A DNA stretch of 64,000 nt, taken from NCBI GenBank assembly GCA_040387735.1, contig JAZKDE010000006.1, forward strand, positions 1 through 64,000, written 5' to 3'. Below are positions 18,301 to 26,326 of this stretch, one piece after another. The notes beneath the pieces were generated by a model. The model did not search any database and had not been told where the DNA came from. It was given only the letters and a program-made list of their open reading frames with translations. A program made the translations under genes and the position numbers. Position 1 is the stretch's first letter. Each line of letters starts with the position of its first letter. This DNA comes from Arcicella sp040387735 (lineage in GTDB: Bacteria; Bacteroidota; Bacteroidia; Cytophagales; Spirosomataceae).

Positions 18301-19854
18301 AAACGTTATATGCTATACGTGACAGGTAAGGATACGGTTTGTTTTAAAGGAGAACCTTACAAACAAAATCTCTTCCCAATTACCATCAAACCGAGTCCGC
18401 AGTGGAATTGGTTGGGTTACGTGCCATCAACGGGAATGACGGTTACGCAAGCGTTAAAAGGACTGACTGCATTGAACGGCGATATTATCAAAAGCCAAAC
18501 GCTTTTTGCTCAGTACGTAGCAGGTGTGGGTTGGATTGGAAATCTTAGTTTCTTAGAACCTTTAAAGGGTTATTTACTGAAAATCGGTAATGCAGGAATG
18601 CTTACGTATCCATCGGGTGGAGCGGCATTCAATTCAGAAAATGCGATAACGCCCGATGCTTTGGCTGCTCAGGTTGCTCAAGAAGCCCCAATGACGTATG
18701 ATTTTACGAAGTATCAATTAACCATGAACTTGATTGGTAAAGTAAACGGAATAAAAATTGATGCTGAGGACGAATTACGTGCTTACATTGATGGCAAATT
18801 GGTGGGTGTTAATAAATCTATTGCTTATTCGTCGGATAAATTATTTTTCCAAACAATTTATTACCAAGATGAACAAGTAATTAGTTTCAAGTTATTCAAA
18901 GCGGATAGACAGAAAGAGTACGAACTCAATCAAAATGTGTTATTCAAAGGGGAAACTTTGACTGGTTTAGTGAATGATCCATTTATATTTGATTTGGCTG
19001 TAAATGTTCAACCTGCTGTTACCATTGCAATTGATAATCAAGTGATTTCACAACCAGACAAAGTATTTACGGGGGTGTCTATTGCGGCAAAAGTGGCGGA
19101 GAATAATGCTAATTGTACCTTATTTGGGGTTAGTACTATTTTACCTTTGGATACTGTTTCGAAGCCAACTTGTACGGCTCAAATTTTGGACGGAAATATG
19201 TCATCGGTTATCAAAATAAAATATAATGAACTGTCATCATTTGTTTCGGCTGGCGATGCGATTTCATTTACCAATAGTGTAACGGGAGCAGTAGTTGGTT
19301 GTGGCGTATTTAAAGAAGCGAATAGCTTGTTTTATGCAACTATTAGTGGAAGTACCACGGCAACGAAAGTACCAATTGATGTTAAGTATTACTCAAGTGT
19401 GATGAAAAAATCATTCACAATAAAAGCAGGTGTAACGTATGACTACAATACCCGATTGGGAAATGCGGTTGCTCCTTTTACAATTGATGTTTCACCACTT
19501 ACGGTTGGCTCGGATGCGAATGGATTGATTACGGCGGTTATGCGTGATACGTCTTGGACTGGTAAATATTGTGTGAATGCTTTTGCCATGAATTGTACTG
19601 GTTATAGCGATGGACAAACGAGTTTCTGTTTCCAACGATTGAAACAGGGCGATTGCGTTGATTTGATTGTCAGAAAAGTTTCTGAAACGGAAGACAAAAT
19701 AATTAAAGCGGTGTCGATTTCATCGGAAGCACTCATTAAGTCAGGGGTTAAAATTGATTATCAAGGTGGAAATCAAATTGAATTGAAACCTGGTTTTGAT
19801 ACCAGTACTGGTGCAATATTTACAGGTAAGATTGGTGGATGTAATAATCGGTAA
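12364..19854 (+). CDS. Giant secreted multidomain surface protein (FN3, two LamG, SbsA-type Ig)
   Basis: 2496 residues. A signal peptide ends near LQAQ. Visible parts in order: FN3-like domain about 92-178 (LSWNVNPLSPAPTGFTIYRDG); LamG domain about 209-372 (MSFDGVDDELCVTY to KIDDVRIYNRPLTQTEV); second LamG about 461-610 ending GLIDEVAIYKTALPQNEIQ; carboxypeptidase-regulatory-like strands; a Ser/Thr/Gly-rich region about 1030-1300; SbsA-type Ig about 1565-1690 (ISITFNEPINCDK); BACON-like domain about 1700-1790 (PSWLTVTPSTGTLNPGQ); two related repeats about 1915-2085 (GFNWVSFNLNL and WNWLGYVPSTG); and a C-terminal QIELKPGFDTSTGAIFTGKIGGC motif common at the ends of Cytophagales surface proteins. 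LamG and FN3 domains suggest adhesion or glycan binding. No catalytic domain recognised. Confidence 0.85.
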   Translation: MKPFVTKWIGGILLMFLSLLNLQAQTDTLCNPNENKKLFGELYFNYGSVVNAYTAFNRSNFTMGQPLVSVESMLSQTNQSGFGVYSPFLLPPQPPILLATQGDFKDRIRLSWNVNPLSPAPTGFTIYRDGSYLTDLGEDVRQFLDFNVQAGEYYEYSIIAKNVFGSGSEYKFVGFVNPNGVVSGKIETNSNNPVPGVEVRLTPLTGSSMSFDGVDDELCVTYNDKLPTDKFTVSAYVKLGDGNSETGIIDWGSSLNKNWWITTTNSPTEGKGYIFHIGNGTGSDSLKYFIPNEITNPELPNQWHQITMVYNGTALSVMVDGNFVGTKPAVISRTKNYLNIGGKIGSTGFFKGKIDDVRIYNRPLTQTEVRATKNRSVSKTENGLVAYWKMDEGVGQKVFDNSSVPTIANIYGGAKFSTDIPEVYNAGVSDVTGYYVIDGINYSTTESFRATPIRNFDFNSAVEFNAADKSYGNLTNYDIPDTATVEVLFHPFDLKSRQTVLSKGNLYELYVDNSKLYLNLNGNVSDLGTIKAKYYHVAVAMDNTHGTAKVYLEGELKTTVSFTGTSNWAVGNPWLIATNSTDAITGKFYTGLIDEVAIYKTALPQNEIQRHFVVGIPQDSTTALLYSYFDLNEASDVKVYDYAAISFGATVPREGILTKANWSNNVRRSESKAHEFEPNVRVVNLNTSNTAVGNIDFRDVSTVNVSGYVRFANTFCFEDKVEILVNDKSFFPPIITDKDGKWSADFEPGASIKLKATYKDHLFSPSFFELRKLQAPKAGIVFLDNTKRTIRGQVAGNEVCRKSIIPSGSRVVVKIETLDGCFSKTDTLRNPDGKFVFSNLPARAFRVSVVEHSNSVIYNYFQIKGGQEVDLRDATADTTDFIYVAPPQVQISEPVANACGIKLMNQSSTYKTTIKVFEQYDGGVCYLDNADLTISNAISDADQFDTTMVNGKFEYSYKAGYPNLISPYQKTMQVVATVNSASAQALIKASVLGKKGRASTFTSKSPVMPFLILRDPPGDGSTAFMEKNTTSCFSINVAGNFGIASEASVGVTIGSEVTTSVGVGAETELKLEATENFKETATFSTKVGSSTSLNTCITNTENFTTSAALMGAEGDLYAGVAINFIYGISDVLKYDDVTCTFKKDQDLNVFPKDFATTFIYSQFHILNDVIPALELTGETKSADRWREIVAANKTQKDNAIFEKNISFDSGVNYSSQTTSSQTSGSTFSFEVEGSLAFAQDGEFKVNGAGPTHELIQTLSFGASTETGREDTKERTVGYTLADDDIGDNFTVDIKKDPIYGTPVFKLLSGESSCPHEENTLPRSKPQLTSNDGLLKVNVPANTPAVFELELGNLSPTDEEMSYDISMETGTNPDGAIVKIDGHVLNTPLTYRIPAGESRKVLLTIEKGPLAFSYSGINIIMESACETEAADAKHLNVDSLFVSSLAFGVNFIEPCSRVDIGFPLQDWVVTPAAENKLSITLNEYDKADEDLKLIRLQYRPIGGDGSWININETLKADLGDLFTIKEWNTELNKDGAYEIRAVAECNNVNLKPGISTIVKGNIERNPPELVGVPEPGDGTWDPGDEISITFNEPINCDKVVQADILANNTIGLYDATTNALVDAKISCVGNKLIIVPNINPVFFENRTFRVVVAGKDYDDAQLLLNPNHQAAAIRDKAGNMIPKTIKWEFAVNQNNLEWVGTDVIETNEVLKPFSVKRQIRNRGGSIASFRMESIPSWLTVTPSTGTLNPGQVADVTLTFQQDLLIGDYLDTLQMHGSKGDEPLLIDYRVRCPAPVYVVDNPAQYEGSMNMVVDLSIFGVTSTDPSDIIVAKIGGQVRGVGKVAYYRNLPADKLRWLTFMTIYGNSEDVGKPIEFHVWQGVKCNEYVEILEEFTYQEGALEGSPLEPAQIHVLNLVKKCIPLNKGFNWVSFNLNLGTGRNTFKNVLSSLKTKDGAYIKTDNNFAEYIGGTWDALDSLILPTKRYMLYVTGKDTVCFKGEPYKQNLFPITIKPSPQWNWLGYVPSTGMTVTQALKGLTALNGDIIKSQTLFAQYVAGVGWIGNLSFLEPLKGYLLKIGNAGMLTYPSGGAAFNSENAITPDALAAQVAQEAPMTYDFTKYQLTMNLIGKVNGIKIDAEDELRAYIDGKLVGVNKSIAYSSDKLFFQTIYYQDEQVISFKLFKADRQKEYELNQNVLFKGETLTGLVNDPFIFDLAVNVQPAVTIAIDNQVISQPDKVFTGVSIAAKVAENNANCTLFGVSTILPLDTVSKPTCTAQILDGNMSSVIKIKYNELSSFVSAGDAISFTNSVTGAVVGCGVFKEANSLFYATISGSTTATKVPIDVKYYSSVMKKSFTIKAGVTYDYNTRLGNAVAPFTIDVSPLTVGSDANGLITAVMRDTSWTGKYCVNAFAMNCTGYSDGQTSFCFQRLKQGDCVDLIVRKVSETEDKIIKAVSISSEALIKSGVKIDYQGGNQIELKPGFDTSTGAIFTGKIGGCNNR

Positions 19855-19879
19855 ACTCTTTTAGATTTATAAAATTAGT

Positions 19880-19939
19880 AGGTGTTAGGGCTTTGCGTCT
19901 CAGGCTTTTCGTTGCAAACTGTGCGTAAACCTGACACCT
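19880..19939. repeat. Intergenic inverted repeat, 10-bp arms
   Basis: Arms 19880-19889 and 19930-19939 pair over 10 positions with one G-T pair, around a 40-nt loop. There is no T-run, so it is not a clear terminator. An 11-mer overlapping the right arm (AAACCTGACAC) recurs in the hairpin at 46922-46971. Confidence 0.45.
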
Positions 19940-19979
19940 CTAAAAATTCATAATTATTTAAAATAAAAATTCAAATATC

Positions 19980-20441
19980 ATGAAAACATTATTCTATTTT
20001 CTTGTTCTCTGCGGATTAACAATCGCACAAAAATCAGTGGCTCAAGCACCAGTGACCAAATATCCAGTTTCTTTTCCTGACGGAATTATTGTTGGAAGCT
20101 CAGCCATTACCATTCCTACGGGAACTACGTATACCTTAGCCGTTAGCGGAGGTATTCTGACTGAAAAAATTCGTGTTGCTACTAATGGAACTGCATTTTG
20201 GGCTGATTATGTCTTTGAACCTGCTTTCAAACTTCGTCCTCTAAAAGAAGTGGAACAATTCATCAAGGATAATAAACATTTGCCTGATGTACCATCAACG
20301 GCAGAGGTAACGCAAAACGGTATTGATTTGGCACAAACGCAAGCTTTATTACTCCAAAAAGTAGAAGAATTAACGCTTTATGTAATTCAACAACAAAAGG
20401 AAATTGATAGATTGAAAAAACGAGTGTCAAAGAAAAAATAA
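19980..20441 (+). CDS. Small secreted tail-fibre-like protein with C-terminal coiled coil
   Basis: 153 residues. A signal peptide ends near SVAQ, followed by a short beta-rich region and the sequence DYVFEPAFKLRPLKEVEQF, then KHLPDVPSTAEV and a heptad-rich helix TQALLLQKVEELTLYVIQQQKEIDRLKK. This ending is very common in Bacteroidetes secreted proteins and resembles the trimerising end of phage tail fibres (peptidase S74-like region) without the protease catalytic residues visible. It follows the giant surface protein by 125 bp and may be its partner or a trimeric surface fibre. Function unknown. Confidence 0.75.
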   Translation: MKTLFYFLVLCGLTIAQKSVAQAPVTKYPVSFPDGIIVGSSAITIPTGTTYTLAVSGGILTEKIRVATNGTAFWADYVFEPAFKLRPLKEVEQFIKDNKHLPDVPSTAEVTQNGIDLAQTQALLLQKVEELTLYVIQQQKEIDRLKKRVSKKK

Positions 20442-20453
20442 GGTTTTAATTAA

Positions 20454-20488
20454 TTAAGGCAGGCTTTTGAACACTGAGCCTGCCTTAA
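20454..20488. terminator. 12-bp hairpin after the tail-fibre-like gene
   Basis: Arms 20454-20465 and 20477-20488 pair perfectly around an 11-nt loop and are GC-rich near the loop (GGCAGGCT). It lies 13 bp past the stop. The downstream sequence is A-rich rather than T-rich on the plus strand, so termination efficiency is uncertain. Confidence 0.55.
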
Positions 20489-20542
20489 AATCGTATTGGT
20501 TAACCCATAATCAACATAAAACGATTAAAAATTATCTTCTCC

Positions 20543-20884
20543 ATGAAAATATATGAACAAAAAGGTAATACATCGCTACTTGTTATCAATCAAAAAACGT
20601 CCAAAAAAGTATTGATTAATCAGGTTGTATTGCTGAAAGGGGACATCAATTATACTACATTCTATCTGGAAGGAGGGCAAGAAAAAGTGGTAGCTCATAC
20701 CATTAAATTCTTTGAGCAATTTCTGGCAACACACGGTTTTTTACGGATTCATCGCTCGTTTATTATTAACCCAAATTACGTTAAAGAATATAATGCTAAA
20801 CAAGAATTCCTGACGATGACGAACGGACAAAAAGCAACAATTTCGAGAAGACGAAAACATACTTTGAGGGATTTTGTGGAGTAA
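20543..20884 (+). CDS. Stand-alone LytTR DNA-binding protein
   Basis: 113 residues made of one LytTR domain without receiver or membrane segments: LINQVVLLKGDINYTTFYLEGGQ, HTIKFFEQFLATHGFLRIHRSFIINPNYVKEY, and a basic end (ATISRRRKHTLRDF). It is a close paralogue of the protein at 40108-40440, sharing the LKG-NYT, GFLR-H-SF--NP-YV and SRRRK blocks. Such proteins bind direct-repeat operators and are presumably regulated by abundance or partners. It lies just after the surface-protein cluster, whose upstream repeats could be its target rather than that of the upstream response regulator. Confidence 0.88.
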   Translation: MKIYEQKGNTSLLVINQKTSKKVLINQVVLLKGDINYTTFYLEGGQEKVVAHTIKFFEQFLATHGFLRIHRSFIINPNYVKEYNAKQEFLTMTNGQKATISRRRKHTLRDFVE

Positions 20885-21034
20885 TTTGTCCTTACACTTC
20901 AAGTTATTCATCATTTGAATGTACCTTAAAATTTCAATGCTTCAAAATTACCTTATCGAAACCATGTTCTTTTGTGACTAAATTAAAACACATTCCTTTG
21001 GTGAATCTTTTCAATTTTTATAAAAACGCTTCAT

Positions 21035-21042
21035 TACTTTTG
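21035..21042 (+). promoter_or_regulatory. Candidate Bacteroidetes -7 element (TACTTTTG)
   Basis: TACTTTTG matches the TAnnTTTG -7 consensus and lies about 96 bp upstream of the HTCS start at 21138. No good TTTG -33 element was found at the usual 19-21 bp spacing, so this is tentative. Confidence 0.35.
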
Positions 21043-21137
21043 TACTCAATTTATTATCGTATGCTCCTTTAAGTTTTGAGTGAAATCTTCTTTTTTTTGA
21101 AAAAGTACTAAATTTGGATAATTTTTCAAAAAAGCAA

Positions 21138-24100
21138 ATGCGTTTATATCCATTTATTATTTTTTATCTTGTTATTTTTCCTGCGTTTGCCCAAGAAAAG
21201 CATTGGCAAGAATTGACTATTGCTGATGGATTGTCGCAAGGAATGATTTATGATTTAAAACAAGATAGTCATGGATTTATGTGGGTTGCTACGAGAGACG
21301 GACTTAATCGCTACGATGGTCATAATTTCAAAATATTTACGCACGACCCTTACAATGATTTTAGTATTTCTGGAAATACCTGTACTGCATTACTGATAGA
21401 TTCAAAAGAGAGATTATGGGTTGTAACTGAAGCGGAAGGGCTTAACCTGTACGATAATAAGACGCAGCGATTCTATAAAATTAATGTAAAAGTAAAATCA
21501 AAAGTAGGCAATGTTAATATGACTTCTATTGATGAAGACCCTGAAGGAAATATCTGGGTGGGTACGTATCAAGGGGAAGTTTTTAAAATTGCATTGAATA
21601 ATTCTCTCCAAAATGGTTTCCCGACGCAAGCCGATTTTACTGATTTGGTGGAGGTTTCTCATGTATTTCTGAGTTCATGCCATAATATTATTACAAGTTG
21701 TACTTTTGATGCGACTGGAAACGTATATATCTGCGATACGGACGATATTTTTGTGATTAATGGGAAAAATGCAAATAATACACCGACTCGTTTACATAAT
21801 ATTTCCGCTAAAACTCCTTATTTTTATTTTCACGAAAAAGATAATAAAGGTCGTTTCTGGATTACTCAAAATCCCTTAACCATTGTTTGTTGGAAAGATA
21901 AAACCCTGAAAACAATTAAGATATTAGGAAATAAAAGGGGAGATTTAAGGATAAAACTTATTGCTACGGGCAAGTTTTTGATTGCTTCGGGGGATTATTT
22001 TTGGATGATGACTCCCGATGAATTGTTCCGACAAGAAAATCTTTCTGCCCAAAATGCCCTAATTCCAATGCCTGAAAATTACTCATTAGCTACCACTTTT
22101 TTGGAAGACCATAACGGTAATATTTGGCTGGGAACAAATGGCTATGGTTTACGCAAATTTAATCCTCATACCAAACAATTTCGAGCGTATCTACCTACTA
22201 TTTCTTTGTTGAATTTGTACCAAGACCGACAAGAAAGAATCTATATCTTAGAAAACAGTAATTATTACCTGTTTGACAGGCTGACAAATACGCAAAAGAA
22301 AATTACAGATAATGTTAATCTCTGGAACCCTAATTTTCAATCAGCCACTACAAGGTACACTTCATTCGATTTAATTCAAGACAAAAATGATAATTTTTGG
22401 GTAGCTACCACTGAAATTAGTAAAGAAAAAATACGGTATTGCCTATTGAAATATAACAAAGACTGGCAGTTGCTGAAAATCTATCCCTTGCCTAAGTTGA
22501 TGGAGTTTATGATTTCTGGAACCAAAATGGTTGAAGATTTTACGGGCAAAATTTGGGTAACTGGATATAACAGTAAATTTTTATGTTTTAATCCTGCTGA
22601 TGGAAAATCACAAGTATTCGATTATGCCTTTCTCGATAAAAATAATCCTTCTCTGAAAGAATCAACCGTTATTTATAAAGATTACGCTGGGACATTCTGG
22701 ATTGGGACAAAAGCAGGGTTGATAAAAGTAGTAAATTGTCAAATAAAACCACATTTTTCGCTTTTCAGTAATTCCAAAACTAATCGTCAAAGTCTCAGTA
22801 ATAACTACGTATCGAGCATGATTGATGACCCGTATCAGCCCCAACATTATCTGTGGGTAACCACAAAAGGGGGCGGATTAGAGCGAATGGATAAGTTGAA
22901 AGGGACTTTTGAGCATTTTACCGAAGCTGAAGGTTTATCTAATAAAGTGGTTTACGGAATTTTGGAGGATGGACATAAAAAACTCTGGATGAGTACCAAT
23001 CGAGGTTTGTCGCAATTCAATCCTAAAACCTTTATTTTTAAAAATTATACTAAAGCTGATGGCTTACAAGATGATGAATTTAACACGAATTCATACTTTA
23101 AAGGCCCTTCTGGTGAAATGCTTTTTGGGGGACTTAATGGGTTAAATATCTTTCGAGATACCGATATTAAAAGTAATAATACCAAGCCTATCGTAAAAAT
23201 TGTGGGCTTGAAAATTAATAATAAAGACGTAGTAGCAAACGATGAAAATGGAATATTATCCACTGCTATCGAACATTCTAAGGCAATCACTTTAGCTCAT
23301 GACCAAAACCAAATATCGTTTGAATTGGCAGTGATGGACTTGACTAATCCCGCCCAAAATCGCTACCGTTATCAATTAGAAGGTATTGACGATGAATGGG
23401 TGGAAAATGGAACGAACCGATTCGTTAATTTTTCGCAAGTACCCAGTGGTGATTATGACTTACAAATTAGTGGTTCTACTAATGGCGAAATATGGAGCAT
23501 TCCTGTTGTTTTACAAATAAGAATTTCCCCGCCTTTTTATCGTACTTGGTGGGCGTATTTGTTCTATTTTGGTATCCTCTGCATGATTGGCTACTGGTGG
23601 TATCGGTCGCAAACGCAACGTTTATTATTGCAACAAAAATTAGTATTTGAACAAAAAGAAACCGAAAGATTGGAGGAATTAGACGGTTTGAAAACGCATT
23701 TTTTTGCGAATATTTCGCACGAATTTCGTACACCACTTACGTTGATTTTGGGGTCAGCAGAACGATTGTCAAATCTTGAAAATGCTGATGTCTCGATGAT
23801 TCAGCGAAATGGACAGCGATTACTCGGTCTTATCAATCAATTATTAGATTTGAGTAAGTTAGAAGCCAAACAACTCAAACCTGAAATACAACATGAGGAT
23901 TTAGGTAAATTTTTACGAACTACAACGGCAGCATTTGGATCGTTGGCTGAAAGTCGTAAAATCAACTTTCAGCTTGATTTATTTGCTGATGTTTACATGG
24001 CTTATTTCGATGCTGATAAATTGGAGAAGATTCTCACCAACTTACTGGCAAATGCTTTCAAATTTACCGATAATGGAGGAAGCGTTAAGTTTGAAAGTCG

Positions 24101-25226
24101 AATTAACTTTGATTCGGTTCTCCAAATTATCATTTCAGACACTGGAATTGGGATTGCTTCCACACAATTACCGCATATTTTTAATCGCTTTTACCAAGCA
24201 AATAGTCAAACAAAACGCCCTTACGAAGGAACGGGTATTGGTTTATCCTTGGTAAAAGAACTTGTTGAAACCCTCAAAGGTAGTATTGAGGTGGAAAGTA
24301 ATCTTGGAAAAGGAACTTTATTTTCTCTGCAATTGCCGATTGATAAATGGACTTGGAAAGACTTTTTAGTGGAAAAAAATCAAAAAGAAATAATTGATAA
24401 GCAACCATTGGCGTACATCCAAGATTTGCCAGTAAGTCTGCAACCGAGTAACGAAATTATCCAACAATCAATTTCAGAAAACCTATTGCTGCTCGTGGAT
24501 GATAACGCTGATATACGAGCATTTTTGAGGAGTATTTTTGAGGAAGAATACCAAATTATCGAAGCCAAAGATGGAATGGAAGGTTTAGAAAAAGCCCGAG
24601 AATTTACGCCAGATTTAATTATTAGTGATTTGATGATGCCCCGAATGGATGGTTTTGAATTTTGTCAATTACTCAAAAAAGACGAAAAAACGAGCCATAT
24701 CCCAGTAATTATGTTATCGGCAAAAGCGACGCTCAAAGACCGAATTGAGGGTTTGAAATTTGGGGCGGATGAATATTTAAGTAAACCTTTTAACCAACAA
24801 GAAATCAAAGTTAGAGTTCAAAATTTGATTCAACAAAGAGAACGTCTCCGTCAGTTTTATGGACAACGGGTAGTGGAATTGAAAGCCGAAAGCACCAGTA
24901 ATTTTACGTTGGAAGATACGTTTTTACTCAAAGCGAAAGTAGTTGTCGAACAAAATTTGAATAATAGTAAATTTAATGTTGAAAAATTTAGCGAAGAAAT
25001 GAACCTTAGTCCTTCGCAACTTCGGCGGAAACTGAAGGCACTTACCAACCAAAATTCGGTAGAATTTATCCGAGAGATTCGCCTTCAAAAAGCTTTTGAA
25101 TTGTTATTGGAACGAACAATGATGGTTAATGAAGTTGCCTTTCAAGTAGGTTTTGAAAGCGTTTCTTATTTTACCAGAGCCTTCCAAGAACGCTTCGGAG
25201 TGTTCCCTTCTCATTATTTAAAATAA
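21138..25226 (+). CDS. Hybrid two-component system protein (propeller sensor-kinase-receiver-AraC)
   Basis: 1362 residues from the ATG at 21138, which gives a clean signal peptide (MRLYPFIIFYLVIFPAFAQ). An upstream TTG at 21114 would add eight polar residues. Order: Reg_prop propeller repeats about 20-680, Y_Y_Y domain about 690-800, membrane helix about 808-828, HisKA with H861 (ANISHEFRTPL), HATPase with NLLANAFKFTDNGG, SDTGIGIA and GTGIGLSL, receiver with D1164 (LIISDLMMPRMDG), and a C-terminal AraC HTH about 1255-1362 (FEVGFESVSYFTRAFQERFGVFPS). All catalytic motifs look intact. HTCS of this type usually sense oligosaccharides and control nearby polysaccharide loci; no susCD pair is immediately adjacent, so the target is unclear. 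Confidence 0.93.
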   Translation: MRLYPFIIFYLVIFPAFAQEKHWQELTIADGLSQGMIYDLKQDSHGFMWVATRDGLNRYDGHNFKIFTHDPYNDFSISGNTCTALLIDSKERLWVVTEAEGLNLYDNKTQRFYKINVKVKSKVGNVNMTSIDEDPEGNIWVGTYQGEVFKIALNNSLQNGFPTQADFTDLVEVSHVFLSSCHNIITSCTFDATGNVYICDTDDIFVINGKNANNTPTRLHNISAKTPYFYFHEKDNKGRFWITQNPLTIVCWKDKTLKTIKILGNKRGDLRIKLIATGKFLIASGDYFWMMTPDELFRQENLSAQNALIPMPENYSLATTFLEDHNGNIWLGTNGYGLRKFNPHTKQFRAYLPTISLLNLYQDRQERIYILENSNYYLFDRLTNTQKKITDNVNLWNPNFQSATTRYTSFDLIQDKNDNFWVATTEISKEKIRYCLLKYNKDWQLLKIYPLPKLMEFMISGTKMVEDFTGKIWVTGYNSKFLCFNPADGKSQVFDYAFLDKNNPSLKESTVIYKDYAGTFWIGTKAGLIKVVNCQIKPHFSLFSNSKTNRQSLSNNYVSSMIDDPYQPQHYLWVTTKGGGLERMDKLKGTFEHFTEAEGLSNKVVYGILEDGHKKLWMSTNRGLSQFNPKTFIFKNYTKADGLQDDEFNTNSYFKGPSGEMLFGGLNGLNIFRDTDIKSNNTKPIVKIVGLKINNKDVVANDENGILSTAIEHSKAITLAHDQNQISFELAVMDLTNPAQNRYRYQLEGIDDEWVENGTNRFVNFSQVPSGDYDLQISGSTNGEIWSIPVVLQIRISPPFYRTWWAYLFYFGILCMIGYWWYRSQTQRLLLQQKLVFEQKETERLEELDGLKTHFFANISHEFRTPLTLILGSAERLSNLENADVSMIQRNGQRLLGLINQLLDLSKLEAKQLKPEIQHEDLGKFLRTTTAAFGSLAESRKINFQLDLFADVYMAYFDADKLEKILTNLLANAFKFTDNGGSVKFESRINFDSVLQIIISDTGIGIASTQLPHIFNRFYQANSQTKRPYEGTGIGLSLVKELVETLKGSIEVESNLGKGTLFSLQLPIDKWTWKDFLVEKNQKEIIDKQPLAYIQDLPVSLQPSNEIIQQSISENLLLLVDDNADIRAFLRSIFEEEYQIIEAKDGMEGLEKAREFTPDLIISDLMMPRMDGFEFCQLLKKDEKTSHIPVIMLSAKATLKDRIEGLKFGADEYLSKPFNQQEIKVRVQNLIQQRERLRQFYGQRVVELKAESTSNFTLEDTFLLKAKVVVEQNLNNSKFNVEKFSEEMNLSPSQLRRKLKALTNQNSVEFIREIRLQKAFELLLERTMMVNEVAFQVGFESVSYFTRAFQERFGVFPSHYLK

Positions 25227-25341
25227 TTTTTATTGACCACTTTTATCTTAAAAACCCCATTTATAAGGTTTTTAGAGGCTTTATGCTTGAAATGAGCAAG
25301 GAAATGCGTGAAATGGACAAGTCCAGAAAAGTGTTATGCCA

Positions 25342-25349
25342 TAACTTTG
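25342..25349 (+). promoter_or_regulatory. Candidate -7 promoter element (TAACTTTG)
   Basis: TAACTTTG fits TAnnTTTG and ends 23 bp before the ATG of the LytTR regulator at 25373. A -33 TTTG is not evident at the ideal spacing. Confidence 0.45.
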
Positions 25350-25372
25350 TATTACGCTAAAAATATTAAATT

Positions 25373-26104
25373 ATGACCACGACCACTTATAATTACATCG
25401 TTATTGATAATGACCCTATTGATATAGAAATATTGAAAGGACACTTCAAAAAATTTCCCCACTTAAAATTAATCGGAGCTTTTAGTAATCCCATTGATGC
25501 CATTCCTATTATTCATAGTAGCTCGGTTGATATTATTGTCATGGATATCGAGATGTCACCGATGTCTGGCTTTGAACTGTTGAATTCCCTGGAAAAACCA
25601 CCACAAGTAATTCTTACTTCAAAAAATGTCACCTACGGAATGCAAGCCTTTGAAGTTGGAGTGACAGATTATATTCAAAAACCCGTTGTCTTTGAAAGAC
25701 TTTTGAAAGCAGTCAGTAGAGCAATTGAGCTTATTAATTTGGAATACAAAAGTGCCAAAGAAGTTAAATCTATCAAAGAGAACTTTATGTTTTTGAAGGT
25801 TGGGCGTGAATTAATAAAATTCAACCTCAATGACATTCTGTACGTAGAAGCTTTGGCAACATTTACCAAAGTATTCACCCCAGAAAAAATTACGGTGATA
25901 AGTGAAACCATCTCCGATTTGCACGCTAAATTACCAACGAATGCTTTTCTTCGAGTGCATAAATCTTATTTAGTGCCACGGAGTAAAATTATTGGAATTT
26001 CTACCAAAAACGTTATTTTGGGTAATCATAAAATTCCTTTGGGACTTTCATATCGTGATTGTGTCGAAAAGATTTTGAACGGAAATGAAAATTTAGCGGC
26101 TTGA
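25373..26104 (+). CDS. LytTR-family response regulator
   Basis: 243 residues. The receiver has D12-D14 in VIDNDPID, phospho-acceptor D58 (IIVMDIEM) and Lys in IQKPV near 103. The LytTR domain (about 140-240) has LNDILYVEALATFTKVFT and FLRVHKSYLVPRSKI. It resembles LytR/AlgR-type regulators that pair with LytS-like or 7TM kinases, but no such kinase is adjacent. The upstream HTCS carries its own receiver and is unlikely to be its kinase. A candidate promoter lies just upstream, so it is probably a separate transcription unit. Confidence 0.92.
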   Translation: MTTTTYNYIVIDNDPIDIEILKGHFKKFPHLKLIGAFSNPIDAIPIIHSSSVDIIVMDIEMSPMSGFELLNSLEKPPQVILTSKNVTYGMQAFEVGVTDYIQKPVVFERLLKAVSRAIELINLEYKSAKEVKSIKENFMFLKVGRELIKFNLNDILYVEALATFTKVFTPEKITVISETISDLHAKLPTNAFLRVHKSYLVPRSKIIGISTKNVILGNHKIPLGLSYRDCVEKILNGNENLAA

Positions 26105-26326
26105 AAATAAACATATTTTTCATTCTTAATTAATCGGCCTAAATTTGATGTGAATTAAGTGCAATAAAGACTTATTCAAAAAAATATTATTTCAATCATC
26201 GTGGGTGAATCCGCATTTTTCTAAGAAGTGGCGGCTTCTTGAAAGTATAAATGTTCATCTCACGGTGCTTTGAAAATATTTTGCCTAACGCACATAAAAT
26301 ACTCTGTCTGAATTACCTTAGGAGTT

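Noticed and set aside
11364..20441. Prophage, because of tail-collar-like and tail-fibre-like proteins
   Set aside because: No capsid, portal, terminase, integrase or lysis genes are nearby, and all three proteins carry Sec signal peptides, which phage structural proteins do not.
21138..26104. The HTCS at 21138 as kinase for the LytTR regulator at 25373
   Set aside because: The HTCS has its own receiver and AraC output, and a candidate promoter precedes the LytTR gene, so there is no positive evidence for cross-signalling.
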